This document shows positions 22,912 through 34,435 of a DNA stretch of 64,000 bases, in pieces. The stretch comes from Antilocapra americana (Eukaryota; Chordata; Mammalia; Artiodactyla; Antilocapridae). The position numbers and the translations under genes are program-made. Position 1 is the stretch's first letter, and each line of letters starts with the position of its first letter. The notes beneath the pieces were generated by a model, which was given only the letters and a program-made list of their open reading frames with translations, made no database searches and was not told where the DNA came from. The stretch covers positions 1,126,938 to 1,190,937 of the forward strand of contig ML662466.1 of assembly GCA_007570785.1 (NCBI GenBank). The letters are read 5' to 3'.

Positions 22912-24480
22912 CATGGAGCTGCAGCCCTTAGGTCAAGTCCATTAGTGAAGTCAGAAGTCCAGCTCCGCCAACAGTCAGCCTCTCAGGAGTGTAGTAAAAT
23001 ATATAGTGCAACCTTTGTCCATGCCCTCCAGACTCTCTGGTTGGACAGGGTAGTGGGCTACAGAGATTGGGGAAAGGCTAAAGGATGTATTTTGCAGAGC
23101 CCCAAAGCCCTTACTAGAGCCATTTGCTGGCCTTGCCCAGGTTCATAGCAATAGCTAATCTCTCCCATCCCCACCTCCTTGACCTAGTGGTTGTGGAAAC
23201 CTGCATGACTCAAAGTCTTTGGGACCCAGCCCCCTTTATGGCGAGACAGAGGAGACTGAGGATAAGCTGCTTGCCAGGCACATAACTTTCTCATTACACA
23301 TGGTTGGGCAGGGTATGGAGACCTTGGTAAGGGGAAGGCACAAGTAATTGCCTCTTTAGCAGGGACTAGGCACTGGTGGGAGGATGAAGACTGGATGCTG
23401 GATGAATGCTCCCAGACAGGATAACTAGCCTGTTCAGGGACACTCTCCTCCTAACCAGGACATTGGAAAGTGAAAGTCAAGCTTGGAACTTTTCCTTTCA
23501 ACATAGGGAATGCTAGATGTTTACAGGAACACAATTACCTAACTCTGACCTTACTTAAAAAACAGAGGACCTGACAACAAAAAATTTATAATAGCTAATC
23601 CTATCCATCCCTCTCCACTTTCCACAGTAAGTGGGCTTTGCTGAACGCTTTAGGGGAGTGCAGAATTTTTAAAGCCATAAGCCTCCTGTCTCCTTTCATG
23701 GACCAAGAATAAAACTCTCTCTGCTTTAAACTGAACTGTTTCGCTATTGCTTGACCTAACAATGTTGCATACAGCAGCATTCACTAAGAGCAGCACTTTA
23801 TCTCTCAATTCTGTCGAAGGTAACAGACAATTTGAGAGAAAGCCTCATCCCAAACCACATTCAGACATTAAAATGTGTGAATTTTATCAATCTTTAGTAG
23901 AAAGCAAATACTGACGCCTACCTCAATAGCCAGGTTAATAGAACAAAGTAACTGTGACAAATGTTATGATCAGGTCTTATCTTAGGAATACTTATTATAT
24001 TGAAATTTTTGTAATGAAATGTGCTTGCTAGGATAATTCAGTTGTTCAGTCATGTCCAAATATTTGTGAACCCATGGACAGCAGAGCGTCAGGCCTCCCT
24101 GTTAGTCCACATCTCCTGGAGATTATTCAAATTAATGTACACTGAATTGATGATGTCATCCAATCATCTCCTTGACTGTCATCTCCTTCTCCTCCTGCCT
24201 TAGACCTTTCCCAGAATCAAGGTCGTTTCTAAAAAAAATCCGGTCTTCACATGAGGTGGCCAAAGTATGATAACCTCTGCTTCATCCTCAGTACTCCCAG
24301 TGAATATTAAGGACTGGTTACCTATAGGATTGACTGATTTGACCTCCTTGCTGTCCAAGGAATTTTCAAGATCTTCTGTAATATCAGAGTCTGAAAGCAT
24401 CAGTTCCTCAGCACTTAGCTTTCTTTTTGGTCCATTGGTGTATGACTATTACAAAAGCCACAGCTTTGACTATATGGACA
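22912..24480 (+). repeat. segment S: first copy of a ~1.5-kb direct repeat flanking the provirus
   Basis: This segment starts catggagctgcagcccttag and ends in a minus-strand BovB at gactatatggaca. The same order of sequence recurs at 33392-34910. The two are clearly diverged (I judge a quarter or so of bases). The part around 23700-23760 has an aataaa and ctctctctgctttaa run resembling an LTR R/U5 end, so S may itself include an old LTR. A central block (about 23000-23330) has no obvious partner in the second copy. Confidence 0.7.
24022..24480 (-). mobile_element. BovB LINE 3' end, cut by the provirus 5' LTR
   Basis: The minus-strand BovB tail (gttgttcagtcatgtccaaa ... cttcacatgaggtggccaaa ... 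ctgtccaaggaattttcaag) stops abruptly at 24480 where the LTR begins. The copy in the second segment (34436 onward) begins at the same host junction (tgcttgctaggat) but runs on. Confidence 0.88.
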
Positions 24481-25261
24481 TGCGAGGGTAACAGGCAGGA
24501 AGGCCAGGGGTCTCCAAACAGAGGAAATAGGCTGCAAGTATCATGCATTTTTAATCTCTCTCTTAAGCAGCAGGAGGGAACAAACAAGCAATATTTTTTT
24601 CCCTTCTCTATAGAAATTTAAAAGAGGTTTCTCTTAAAATACTGTGTTGCCATAATGACACCTGGTCTCACCTGAAATTAACTATTTTCAAACCTTGAGT
24701 TACCCAATGCATTCTTCTTATGAAAATGTTTGTGTTAAGCTATGTTACTGTACTATGCATTTACCCCAAACTCTGTCTTCAAGTCGCTTCTGCCAAATGG
24801 CTCAGAACCTTCTTGACAAACAAGTATGTTATACTCAGATATTGTTCCCATAATCCATGTAAATGAAACTATCTATATGGTAAACTCCCCTTCTACAATA
24901 TTTAAGTCAATCATTTTATGGCCTGGGATGACGCGTCTAGTGCCAAGATAATCCCAAAATACACCTTATGTATGAGAGGTCTGGTGCCATTCTCCGTTTT
25001 GAGACATTCCTTTCTTTCATTAGCAAACTCCTAGTGACTATATAACATCCAGCCAAAAACTAGCAGAGGGGTACTCTTTCTACCCCCTTCTGATGCCTCT
25101 GTCAGAAGCTTTCTCTATCTCCTTTATAATTTAATAAAACGCTATTACACAAAAGCTCTGAGAAATCAAGCCTCTGGCCGTGGATTGAAGTCTTCTCTTC
25201 CAGAGGCCAAGATTCCCAGTGTCTTTTTTTTTTTTTTTTTGAGTTCGTCAACCACCTTTCA
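24481..25261 (+). repeat. 5' LTR of the gammaretrovirus-like provirus
   Basis: The LTR begins TGCGAGGGTAACAGG and ends CACCTTTCA. It is collinear with 32619-33391. The block ctttataatttaataaaacg (near 25118-25140) has a candidate polyadenylation signal (aataaa). A T-run at 25224-25241 is longer than in the 3' LTR. Confidence 0.9.
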
Positions 25262-25264
25262 TCT

Positions 25265-25282
25265 TGGGGTATCAACCAGGAT
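25265..25282 (+). promoter_or_regulatory. decayed primer-binding site, tRNA-Pro-like
   Basis: Three bases after the LTR end lies TGGGGTATCAACCAGGAT. It agrees with the tRNA-Pro primer site used by many gammaretroviruses at about 13 of 18 positions. The position is right; the tRNA assignment is tentative. Confidence 0.45.
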
Positions 25283-26352
25283 ACTTCAGGACAAGGTAAG
25301 GATGCTTGGAGCTCTAGTTCTTTGTTCTCCTAGTGAATATGTTTTCTGCTATACTTTACTAACTTTACAGCAATGCTTGGGTGAATAAGTGAAACAGCCT
25401 GTGTGAAGCAAGTGAGCCATGCTCTGTGGTTCCGCGGTGACCTCAAACGGCTTATGGTAGGAAACTGTCGGAGGTTTATACCGACCAGCCAATGCCTAGC
25501 AGCACCCAATATCTTCTTCAGGGACCGACCGGAAATGGGCAAAGCATGTGAACCAAACTCTCCTTTCTTGGTCAAACTTTTTGGTCTCTTTGACCATTTC
25601 ATAACTTCTTGGAAATTAGAAGTAGTAACCTATCGTTTGTATCATAGACTTTCAAGGGACTTGTAATCTATGCTATTGTAATATGCTATTAGCCTTGTAA
25701 TCTATACTGTGTGCTGTTACTTAGATCCCAAATTTGGCTTGGTAGCCAGGAAGCACCTTGTCTAGCTAGGAATTGAATGTTCAGAAGCTAGATGGAGCTT
25801 TAGCTCCAAGAGCATCTCTGAGGTTAAAGGGTATTCAGACAGATTGGAACTATAGTGTTTTTTTTTTTTTTCCTTTTTTTCCCCTTTGGGTACGTTGGCT
25901 CTTAGTGAACCAGAGGAGGCTCTTTTACTAGCGTGGTGATGCTTGGAAGGGACATCTCAGTTTTATGTTCGTATCAGTCTTGTTGTGGTCAGGAGTACTC
26001 AGGGTCGTGCACAGGTACTCATGTGATGAGTGTTTCCCCCAACAGTCTTAGCCTGGAAGGCATTCCGGAAGGTTACTCTGATCTCACTCCAGGTGACATC
26101 ACAGGCAAACGAGGTTTTAGTGGTGAAGAGCTGCACATCAGTCAGGGATGCCATCAGGTCTGGTGCATCCTCACCCCATCTTGTTGGTAGAACAGGAAGG
26201 AATGAGGATGACACCTGTGTCATTAAGGGACAGATTAAGTCTGAAAAGGAAAGAAAAGCTTTGGTGTAAAATCCGTCTATACCCCTATCTAGAGCAGGGA
26301 AGGATGTCTTCAGTAGAAAAAGGGCCCTGGTTGCTTTTTTTCTCTCTTATAG

Positions 26353-27150
26353 ATGGGAGCTAACAACTCCAGCTTCACTCCTTTGAACTGTATCCTGAAA
26401 AACTAAGATAGATTTGATTCCCAGGGCTTAAAGAAGACACATCTGGTCTTCCTATATGACACTGCATGGCCGCGACACTCAATGGGAATCAGGTGGTCCC
26501 AGCTATGAATCAAACTGTGACTACAACACAGCTAAAAGAAGATGGGATCACTGTCATTTTGTCAGATGTATTCTTGAAGGATTCAGGCAGGCATGTGCTA
26601 AGCCTTTAAACTATGGCAAACTGGCAAGCATAGAACAGGAAGAGAAGGAAACACCTAGTAAACTCCTAGATAGACTGAGAGAAGCCCTTTGCAGATTCAC
26701 TGAGATTGATCCTGAAAGTGAAGAGGGAAAAATGATCTTAAAAGATAGATTTCTCATTCAGTCAGCCCCAGATATCTGCTGTAAGCTATTAAAATGTGTG
26801 TTTGAACCAAACTGGTTTTTAGTTTATCTATTACAATTGGCTTAGACAGTCTATTATGGTAGGGAATATGATGAAAAGAAAGGCAGGAAAAGACAAAGGA
26901 ACAGGCTTCGCAATGGCTGTGAAAATTGTTCTTACACAGCCTGAGAAAAATGCCCAGGGGAACCCAGGTGAAAAGGGATAGGCTTGCTATTACTGTGGAA
27001 AGGAGGGGCACCTCAACCAGGATTGCCCTTAGGCAGCCAAGCCAACCCTAGCTCCATGTCCAATCTGTAAAGGACCACATTGTACGAGAGACTGCCCCCA
27101 GAGTTGTAGGTTTCAAGGGTCAGACTCTCAAGACAATCAGGACTGAAGGT
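26353..27150 (+). pseudogene. gag of the gammaretrovirus-like provirus, broken
   Basis: Gag forms the virus particle. The ATG at 26353 follows a pyrimidine-AG site and opens MGANNSSFTPLNCILKN, with Gly2 as a possible myristoylation site, then a stop. A 129-codon frame at 26456-26845 carries capsid-like sequence (EEKETPSKLLDRLREALCRF). The nucleocapsid keeps two zinc knuckles: CYYCGKEGHLNQDC (about 26975-27025; CX2CX4HX4C intact) and a variant CPICKGPHCTRDC (about 27058-27100). Stops and frameshifts elsewhere make the gene dead. Confidence 0.8.
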
Positions 27151-27179
27151 GCCTGGGGGTCCCTATTACACCTGAGGAA

Positions 27180-30100
27180 CCCTGAGTATTAATAACTGTG
27201 AGGGGTCAATTCGTCAATTTCCTTTTAGATACCCGGGCAACTTACTCCGTGCTTACTGAAGCCCCTGGCCCACTTTTTTTTCCCCAATCCACTTCAGTAA
27301 TAGGACTGTTTGGATGAATCAAAAGGTATTAGTTGAGTGTTTCTGTCACTTGTGGCTGAGATTCGGTGTTATTTTCACATGAGTTTCTGACTGTGCCAGA
27401 ATCGCCCTCACCCCTTTTGGGAAGGGATATTCTGAATAATGTCCATGCCTCTGATTTCTTGGATATGGAGTCCTCCATTTCTCTCCCTTTAACAGAACAA
27501 AATGTAAATCCCAGAGTATGGGCTGATGGAAAATCTGTAGGTTTAACACAAAATGCTACTCCTGTAGTTATCAAGCTCAAAGATTCACACTAGTTTCCAC
27601 ATAAGAAGCAGTATCCACTGAAACCTGAGGTGAAGGAAGGGTTAAAACCCATTATGAAAATCTACAGGAGCAGGGACTATTAATTCCCTGTAACAGTTCA
27701 TGCAACATTCCTATTTTGGGTATAAATAAATCAAATAGTAAATGGAGTCTAGTTCAAGGTTTATGAATAATAAATGAAGCTGTCTAATGCTTATACTCAT
27801 TTGTCCGAAATTCCTGAACAAGCCAAATATTTCTCAGTAATTGATTTGAAAGATGTCTTCTATTCAGTGCTGCTGGTGGAGCAAAGTCAATTTCTATTTG
27901 CCTTTGAAGACCCTACACAGCCAGTTTGTCAGTTAACCTGGACAGTTTTGCCCCAGGGATTTCATGACTGTCCTCACTTATTTGGACAAAAATTGCCAAG
28001 GGATCTACAAAACTTTAATAGCTCCTAAGTGGTGGTGTTACAATATGTAGATGATATTTTGCTCTATGCTGATACAGAGGAAGCTTGTTCACGAGCCTCA
28101 GAAGATTTATTAAACTTTCTGGCAGACTGCAGTTACAAGGCATCAAGAGAAAATGCTCAGCTTTATCAACAATCTGTTAGATATGTGGGCCTAATCATAT
28201 CAGAAGGAACTAGAGCCATAGGCCCCAAGATACTTAAACCTGTATGAAATTATCCCCTACCTATGACTTTAAGACAACTGAGAGGATTTTTAGGAAATCA
28301 CAGGCTACTGTCGCATTTGGATTCTGCGCTATGGGGAACCTGCCTGGCCATAATAGCTAAAACTCACCAGGCCCAAAGCAACAAACTAGTTAGATCTCCA
28401 GATACTCAAAAGGCTTTTAAGGTTCTTCAGACTGCTCTCCTGCAAGCTCTTGCCTTGAGCTTGCCCACAGGGTCAGAATTTAATTTGTTTCTTTCTGAAA
28501 GAAAAGGTATGGCCTTGGGAGTTCTGACACAATACTGAGAGTCTCACCAGCAACCTATTGCTTATCTAAGCAGACAATTAGATGTAATTGCACGTGGGTG
28601 GCCCCACTGCCTAAGAGTAATTAGGGCAGTGGCTTTATTAGCACCTGAAGCTTTAAAAACAATTAATGGGTGAGACCTTACTGTACTGGATTCTCATGAT
28701 ATGAGTGGAATCTAAAATTCTAAGGTTGATATTTGGATGACAGACAGTGGGCTTCTTAAATATCAGTCATTGTTGTTAGAAGGACTATTAACTAAGCTTA
28801 AAGTTTGTGGAAATTTAAATCCTGCCACTTTCCTTCCTAAGAAGGAAAATGAAACACCTGATCATGATTGTTCCCAATTTCTAACTTTAAACTATGCAGG
28901 TCAGGAAGATCTAATGGATACCCTATTAGACAATCCTGATATGTAAATATTTACAGATGACAGTTCTTTTGTTCAGGATGGAAAGAGTAAAGCAGGTTAC
29001 ACTGTGGTGATTGCTCAACAGGTTTTAGAAGCAAAATCTCTCCCCCAGGGCACCAGTGCTCAGTTAGTGGAGCTTGTGGCTGACATGAGCTCTAGAGTTA
29101 AGCAAAAGGCAGCATGTAAATAAGCATACACTGATTCTAAGTATGCTTATTTACATGCTCACTCTGCAAAATGGAAAGAAAGACAGTTTAAAACAGTAAC
29201 AGGAGAACTCATTAAGCATTTCAGAGAGATTGAGAGACTTTTAACTGCTATATATTGTCCTAAAGAAGTAGCTGTTATGCATTACAAAGCACACAGTAGT
29301 AAAGTAGCCGAAGGTAATCAGTTGGGTGGCCGGGTGGCTGTCAAGCCAGAAAAGTGGCACTTTATGAAACCCCTTCACTACACTGAAAATGCTCCATGGG
29401 AAATTCTTAAGTGTTTATACCAGAGTTTTCATTTAGGTGCAAGGAGTATTTATCATGTGGCTTCTCATTTGTTTAATGGTAAACATGTAATGACAACTTT
29501 AAAGAACATTATCAAAAGGTGTGAGGTTTGCCAGAAAAATAACCCAAAGACTGAAAAGCTAGCAAAATCTGGATTACAATGAAATGGAAAGTATCCTAGA
29601 GAGGATTGGGAAATTGATTCTACTCATATGCCAACATGAGTAATGGATATTCTTGCTTACAAGTGTGCGTGTGTTAGGTAGTTAGAATAGGAAACAAGAG
29701 TCCAAAATGGCGGTGGCTAGAAGACAAGGAAGGGAAAAGCCCATGAAAATAGAACAAGGAAGGTCCAAGGACCTGAGTGAGAACTGCAGGTAGAACAGCA
29801 CTCCTGTCTAAGCCCAATTTGCATAGGACAGGCCCAGGGGGCAGAAATAAACATAAAATAGGAGCCAAAGTGCTCGCTCTCTCTCCTGTACCTTGAAGAT
29901 GGACTCTCCCTCTCTCTCCCATGTGCTGTGGTGTTCTTCTCTTCACGGCCTTGGATCGGCATGCCCTCACGCTTCCAGGATGAATTCTCTGGCTATCATC
30001 TTCTAAATAAAATAGAGTTATAACACTGAGCTGTAACACTGATTTATTTAAGAGCTATAATACAGTCTGTCCAGACCCAAGAGCTGTGGCCCACCGAGGG

Positions 30101-30890
30101 CGTCAATGTCCATCACCCCAAGTCTTTGTTGTGATGAGACAAGAGCCAAGGAACATACCCTCGCATGACATATACACACGCCTGACAGACGGATACTTTT
30201 ACTGGATGGATTGAGGTTTTTCCCTGTCATAGTGAACAGCCTAAAGAGGTTATAAAGATTTTAATTCATGAAATCATCCCCAGGTTTGGACTGCCACAGA
30301 TCCTTCAGAGTGACAGTGTCTCTGCCTTTAAAGCTGCATTAACTTAGTCTAAAGTTCTAGAAATAGAATATCACTTACACTGTTTCTGGAGGCTCCCATC
30401 TTCAGGAAAGGTTGAAAAAGCTAATGACATTATCAAAAGACATCTGCACAAATTAACTCAAGAGACACTGGACAATTGGCTTAAAGCCCTACCCATAGCT
30501 TTAATGAGGACTCAAACTGCCCCAACAAAGGAGGTACTGTCCCCCATTGAATGTATTTATAGAAGGCCTTTCTTATGCACAGACATTGTTAAAGAGCCTG
30601 AAGCTTTGGAATTAACTAATTATATAACTCAGCTCTCAGCTTTTAAACAGGGATTAACAGAACTTCAGAAGATGACTCCTAACCCAGCCTCTGAGTCAAG
30701 CAAGCTTCTATTCGAGCCAGAAACTGAGGTCCTCATAAAAACACTGGAGTCTGGGGGCCCATCCCTTAAGCCTCTCCGGGAAGGCCCTTACCAGGCTATT
30801 CTTTCTTCCCACATAGCTGTCAACGTGCCAGGAATTGATTCGTGAGTACATCACACTCGATTTAAGAGGTGGCACCGTGAGCAGAACTAA
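27180..30890 (+). pseudogene. pro-pol of the gammaretrovirus-like provirus, broken and split by an LTR
   Basis: Protease: the active-site triad region reads LDTRATYSV (near 27227-27255), with DTR in place of DTG. Reverse transcriptase: FSVIDLKDVFYSV (27774-28028 frame), then LQYVDDILLYA with the catalytic YVDD at 28044-28055. RNase H: IFTDDSSF (near 28950), a Glu in SAQLVEL, and YTDSKYAYL after a stop. Integrase: His-His-Cys-Cys zinc region at 29440-29540 (ending RCEVCQKN), first catalytic Asp in EIDSTHMP (near 29615). The LTR at 29672-30187 follows, then the second Asp (LQSDSVSAF) and Glu (GKVEKAN) at about 30305-30420. The C-terminal part lies in 30504-30845. Many stops separate the parts. 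Confidence 0.88.
29672..30187 (+). mobile_element. LTR of another ERV family inserted in the integrase region
   Basis: The LTR starts TGTTAGGTAGTTAGAATAGG and ends CACACGCCTGACA, the same family as 10241-10757. It splits the integrase coding sequence between its first catalytic Asp and the following VDTFTGW-like block. A polyadenylation signal (aataaaat) is at about 30005. An earlier alternative end lies at 30170. I see no clear target duplication. Confidence 0.85.
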
Positions 30891-30942
30891 GTGGCCTCAT
30901 TTTATGTCTTTTCTTTCTATGCTCTGACTTTCTACTTTTCAG

Positions 30943-32330
30943 ATGGGCCTGATAATCTATGTGAGCCTACTTCTGCTGACTCCAAAAATCCTGAGTCTTC
31001 CATGTGATCCTCAAGAAAATGCCTTTCTTTCCTGGGCTCACTCCTACACTGAATCCCACAATCTGTCTAACTGCTGGGTCTACAGAGCACTCCACTCTTC
31101 ATCAGTGGAAGGCTTCCCATGGTGGACATCTCCACTTCACAGAAAAGATTTTCTCCAAGTCTGCAAATACCTTCAACAACAATCGCACCTGATGCTTCTT
31201 CTTCAATTAATGACATCTAACAACCCAGAATGGACTGGTGCAACACTTTATACTCAAACTATGGACATAACATGACTTTTAATTTTGATTATACATTGTC
31301 TCAGTTTAATTATACATTGTCTCGAATATTTCGCTACACATAAGTCAAAAAGCTCTAGATCTAATGTTTTCTTACCTGACGTTTATCAAATATGGGATGA
31401 GGTTATATGGCTAACCTTTTGCTTCAGGAAATACACAACATAATCATTCCAGTGTTTTCCAACCCCAGTTCAGGTCCTCCCTTTGTCTGGCCAGGTTGAG
31501 ACTGGATATCTCAGTCATGCTGGCTTGCTCCAAAGGAGACTTATTGGATATGTGGCTCTTATCTATGGGCATGGCTTCCCCCTGGTTAGATAGGGAAATG
31601 CACCCTAGGTCTAGCCTTTACTCATGGCTTGATATTTTCAGAGCTTCCAGAAAAGCGTGGTAATTTATTCCACCTTAAAACTCGAGCAAGGTGTGTATTT
31701 CACTGGTATGATTATTTGGCTGCAGTGTTGGTTCCCTCTTTGGAAACTAGAGGTGTTATGCTACTAGTGGATGCTTTGACTAATTTTATTCAACAGGCAT
31801 TGTGAGATTCTCAAAAAGCTACTTCAGCTCTTACTGCTGAACAAGCACAAATTAGAAAGGCGGTTTTACAAAACAGACTGGCTTTAGATATTCTGTACAA
31901 GGAGGAACTTGTACCATCATTCATACCCAATGCTGTACATATATACCTGATATAAGCATTGCTGCTGTTGCTGTTAAGTCGCTTCAGTCATGTCCAACTC
32001 TGTGCGACCCCATAGCCAGCAGCTCATCAGGCTACCCCGTCCCTGGAATTCTCAAGGCAAGAATACTGGAGTGTGTTGCCATTTCCTTTTCCAATGCATG
32101 AAAGTGAAAAGTGAAAGTGAAGTCCCTCAGTTGTGTTCGACTCTTCGCGACCCCAATGACTGCAGCCTACCATGCTCCTCAGCACTGATATTACTCATTT
32201 TAATAAATGCATGAACAAAATGATTGGGGCAATGGATACTCCTGAAGCCTAAATTGCCTCACTTTGTGAGATGTTAACTAATTCCACATAGTGGAAAACT
32301 ATCATAATTACAATAATTCTGATTGTTTTG
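30943..32330 (+). pseudogene. env of the gammaretrovirus-like provirus, broken
   Basis: Env mediates binding and membrane fusion. The ATG at 30943 opens a hydrophobic signal sequence (LIIYVSLLLLTPKILSL) in a 110-codon frame. The surface-subunit CXXC-type motif reads NCWVYRAL (second Cys lost). Near 31850-31940 lies the transmembrane-subunit core: an AVLQNRLALDIL stretch and, in another frame, CTIIHTQCC, a CX6CC motif typical of gammaretroviral Env (31910-31936). A Bov-tA then interrupts it. A hydrophobic segment at about 32290-32380 would be the membrane anchor. Several stops and frameshifts leave no usable protein. Confidence 0.82.
31957..32187 (-). mobile_element. Bov-tA SINE within env
   Basis: Reverse-complement Bov-tA (ttaagtcgcttcagtcatgt; aagaatactggagtgtgttg; a second tail tcagttgtgttcgactcttc). 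The edges carry agcattg and agcactg, a short target duplication. The duplicated tail block makes it longer than usual. Confidence 0.87.
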
Positions 32331-32601
32331 TTTTTGCTGTTTGCTCCCTGCATCTGTAACTGTGTAACTGGATTTGTTTCTAGTCACATGAAAGCCTTTA
32401 AGTTACAAATGATTATCCAAGCTCCTATGAATGCCTCAGCCTCCTCCAACTGTTACTTGGGATCCCTGGATCAGAGGCCTGCAATATGAGGGTTAGGAGA
32501 ATACGTTGCCTCACCAATTTAGGAACAACCCCCCTTGTCAGCTTAGAAGCAGTTATGGGGTGAACAAGATGCCACCTTTCCCTAAACAATATAATTCTCC
32601 T

Positions 32602-32618
32602 AAAAGACAAGGGGGGAA
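32602..32618 (+). promoter_or_regulatory. polypurine tract before the 3' LTR
   Basis: The purine-rich aaaagacaagggggga lies immediately before the LTR TG, the plus-strand priming site of retroviruses. Confidence 0.8.
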
Positions 32619-33391
32619 TGAGAAGGTAACAGGAAGGAAGGCCAGGGGTCTCCAAACAGAGGAAATAGGCTGCAAGTATCATACATTTTTATCTCTCTCT
32701 TAAGCAGCAGGAGGAAACAAGTGAGCAATATTTTTCCCTTCTCTATACAAATTTAAAAGAGGTTTCTCTTAAAATACTGTGTTGCCATAATGACACCTCG
32801 TCTCACCTGAAATTAACTATTCTTAAACCTTGAGTTAATCAATGCATTCTTCTTATGGAAGTGTTTGTCTTAAGCTATGTTACTGTACTGTGCATTTACC
32901 CCAAACTCTGTCTTCAAGTCGGTTCTGCCAAATGGCTCAGAACCTACTTGACAAATCAGTATGTTATACTCAGATATTGCTCCCCTAATCTATGTAAATG
33001 GAACGATCTGTATCGTAAACTGCCCTTCTACAAGATTCAAGTCAACCATTTTATGGCCTGGGATGACTCGTCTGGTGCCAAGATTATCCCAAAATACACC
33101 TTTTGTATGGAGGGCCTGATGCCATTCTGAGTTTTGAGACACTCCTTTCTTTCATTAGCAAACTGCTAGTGACTATATAACATTCAGTTGATGACTAGCA
33201 GGGGGGTAACTCTTTCTACCCTCTTCTGATGTCTCTGTCAGAAGCTTTCTCTATTTCCATTATACTTTACCAAAACTTTATTACACAAAAGGTCTGAGTG
33301 ATCAAGCCTCATCTCTGGCCCCAAATTGAATACTTCTCCTCCAGAGGCCATGATTTCTGGCATCTTTTTGTGGTTTTGCAACAGCCTTTCA
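32619..33391 (+). repeat. 3' LTR of the gammaretrovirus-like provirus
   Basis: Begins TGAGAAGGTAACAGG and ends AGCCTTTCA; collinear with the 5' LTR. The T-run near 33365 is much shorter than in the 5' copy. Confidence 0.92.
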
Positions 33392-33448
33392 CATGGAGCT
33401 GAAGCCCTTAGACCATCAGTGAAGTTAGAAGTCCAGCCCCACTAACAG

Positions 33449-33449
<1 letters not shown>

Positions 33450-33496
<47 letters not shown>
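33450..33496. repeat. (CA)n microsatellite
   Basis: Uninterrupted run of about 23 CA units within segment S'. Confidence 0.95.
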
Positions 33497-33498
<2 letters not shown>

Positions 33499-34043
33499 TT
33501 AAAAACCCTCCTGAAATCCTCAAGCTTTCAACAAAGTCCAATTTCAGGAAAGGCGAGGGGGACATGTGATTAACTGTTACTTGCTGTTAGATTAAATTTA
33601 TTGTTGTCAGATCCTCTGTACTTGAAGTATATGCTACAGCATCCTTTGCCCAGGGCACTACAGGCCCTCTGATCTAGGGCTGGGTAGCATACAAAATAAG
33701 CTAAAGGCTATGGAAGCAACAAGACTGGGTGCTGGATGAATGTCTGAAGACAGGAAATGGGTGACCCCTTCCTTCTAACCAGACCCTTGGAAGGTGAAAG
33801 TCAGTACTAGAACCTTTCCTTAGAGCATAGGGAATGATATATTTTTTCTAAAAGTTTACAGGAACACAGTTACACCACATGACCTTAATACAATTACAGA
33901 GGATCTGACGGCAAGAAATTTGCAAGAGCTAATCAAAAGCCTCCCTCACCTTTCCTAAAAAGTGAAATTTGCTGAAAGCTTTGGAGGATTTCAGGATTTC
34001 TCAACGTATAATCCACCCACCTCCTTGCATTTCCCTGCAATAA

Positions 34044-34045
<2 letters not shown>

Positions 34046-34088
<43 letters not shown>

Positions 34089-34120
34089 CCTCCCTCCCTC
34101 CCTCTCTCTCTCTCTCCCTC
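34046..34120. repeat. (CT)n then (CCCT)n polypyrimidine microsatellite
   Basis: The tract is CT repeats, then ccct repeats, then CT repeats. The minus-strand 158-codon frame with Arg-Glu runs here is its shadow. Confidence 0.95.
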
Positions 34121-34435
34121 TTTCTGCTTTAAGCTCCAGTGTTCTAATACTGCCTGGCCAAACGATATTTTGTACTTGTATGCTCATTAACAGTATCACC
34201 ATATCTCTATTTCTATGGAGGTTAAGAGGGCATCTCTGAGAAGATCTCTTCCCAAAACCACATACAGTCAATGTAAAGTTTATCACTTTTCTGTAGAAAG
34301 TAATGAGCAAACACTGGTGGCTACCCCAATCACCAGGTGAATTAAGGACAAAGTAACTGGAAAAAATGCTGCCTCTCTTTTGAGGGCTATTTTTTTTTTT
34401 ATTTTGCAAATATTGTAATTAACTGTGCTTGCTAG

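Larger units (their letters stand above)
24481..33391 (+). mobile_element. ERV provirus, gammaretrovirus-like (class I), with two LTRs, decayed
   Basis: The provirus has the layout LTR - primer site - gag - pro - pol - env - polypurine tract - LTR in about 8.9 kb. Two insertions account for part of it: an LTR of another family (29672-30187) and a Bov-tA (about 31957-32187). All genes have multiple stops and frameshifts. The two LTRs differ at roughly one base in fifteen where I compared them. The 4-bp flanks (GACA left, CATG right) do not match, and the flanks belong to two ends of a repeated segment. Confidence 0.92.

Noticed and set aside
33933..34409. 158-codon minus-strand frame with Arg-Glu runs
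   Set aside because: The middle is a translated (CT)n microsatellite; the flanks are diverged repeat sequence.
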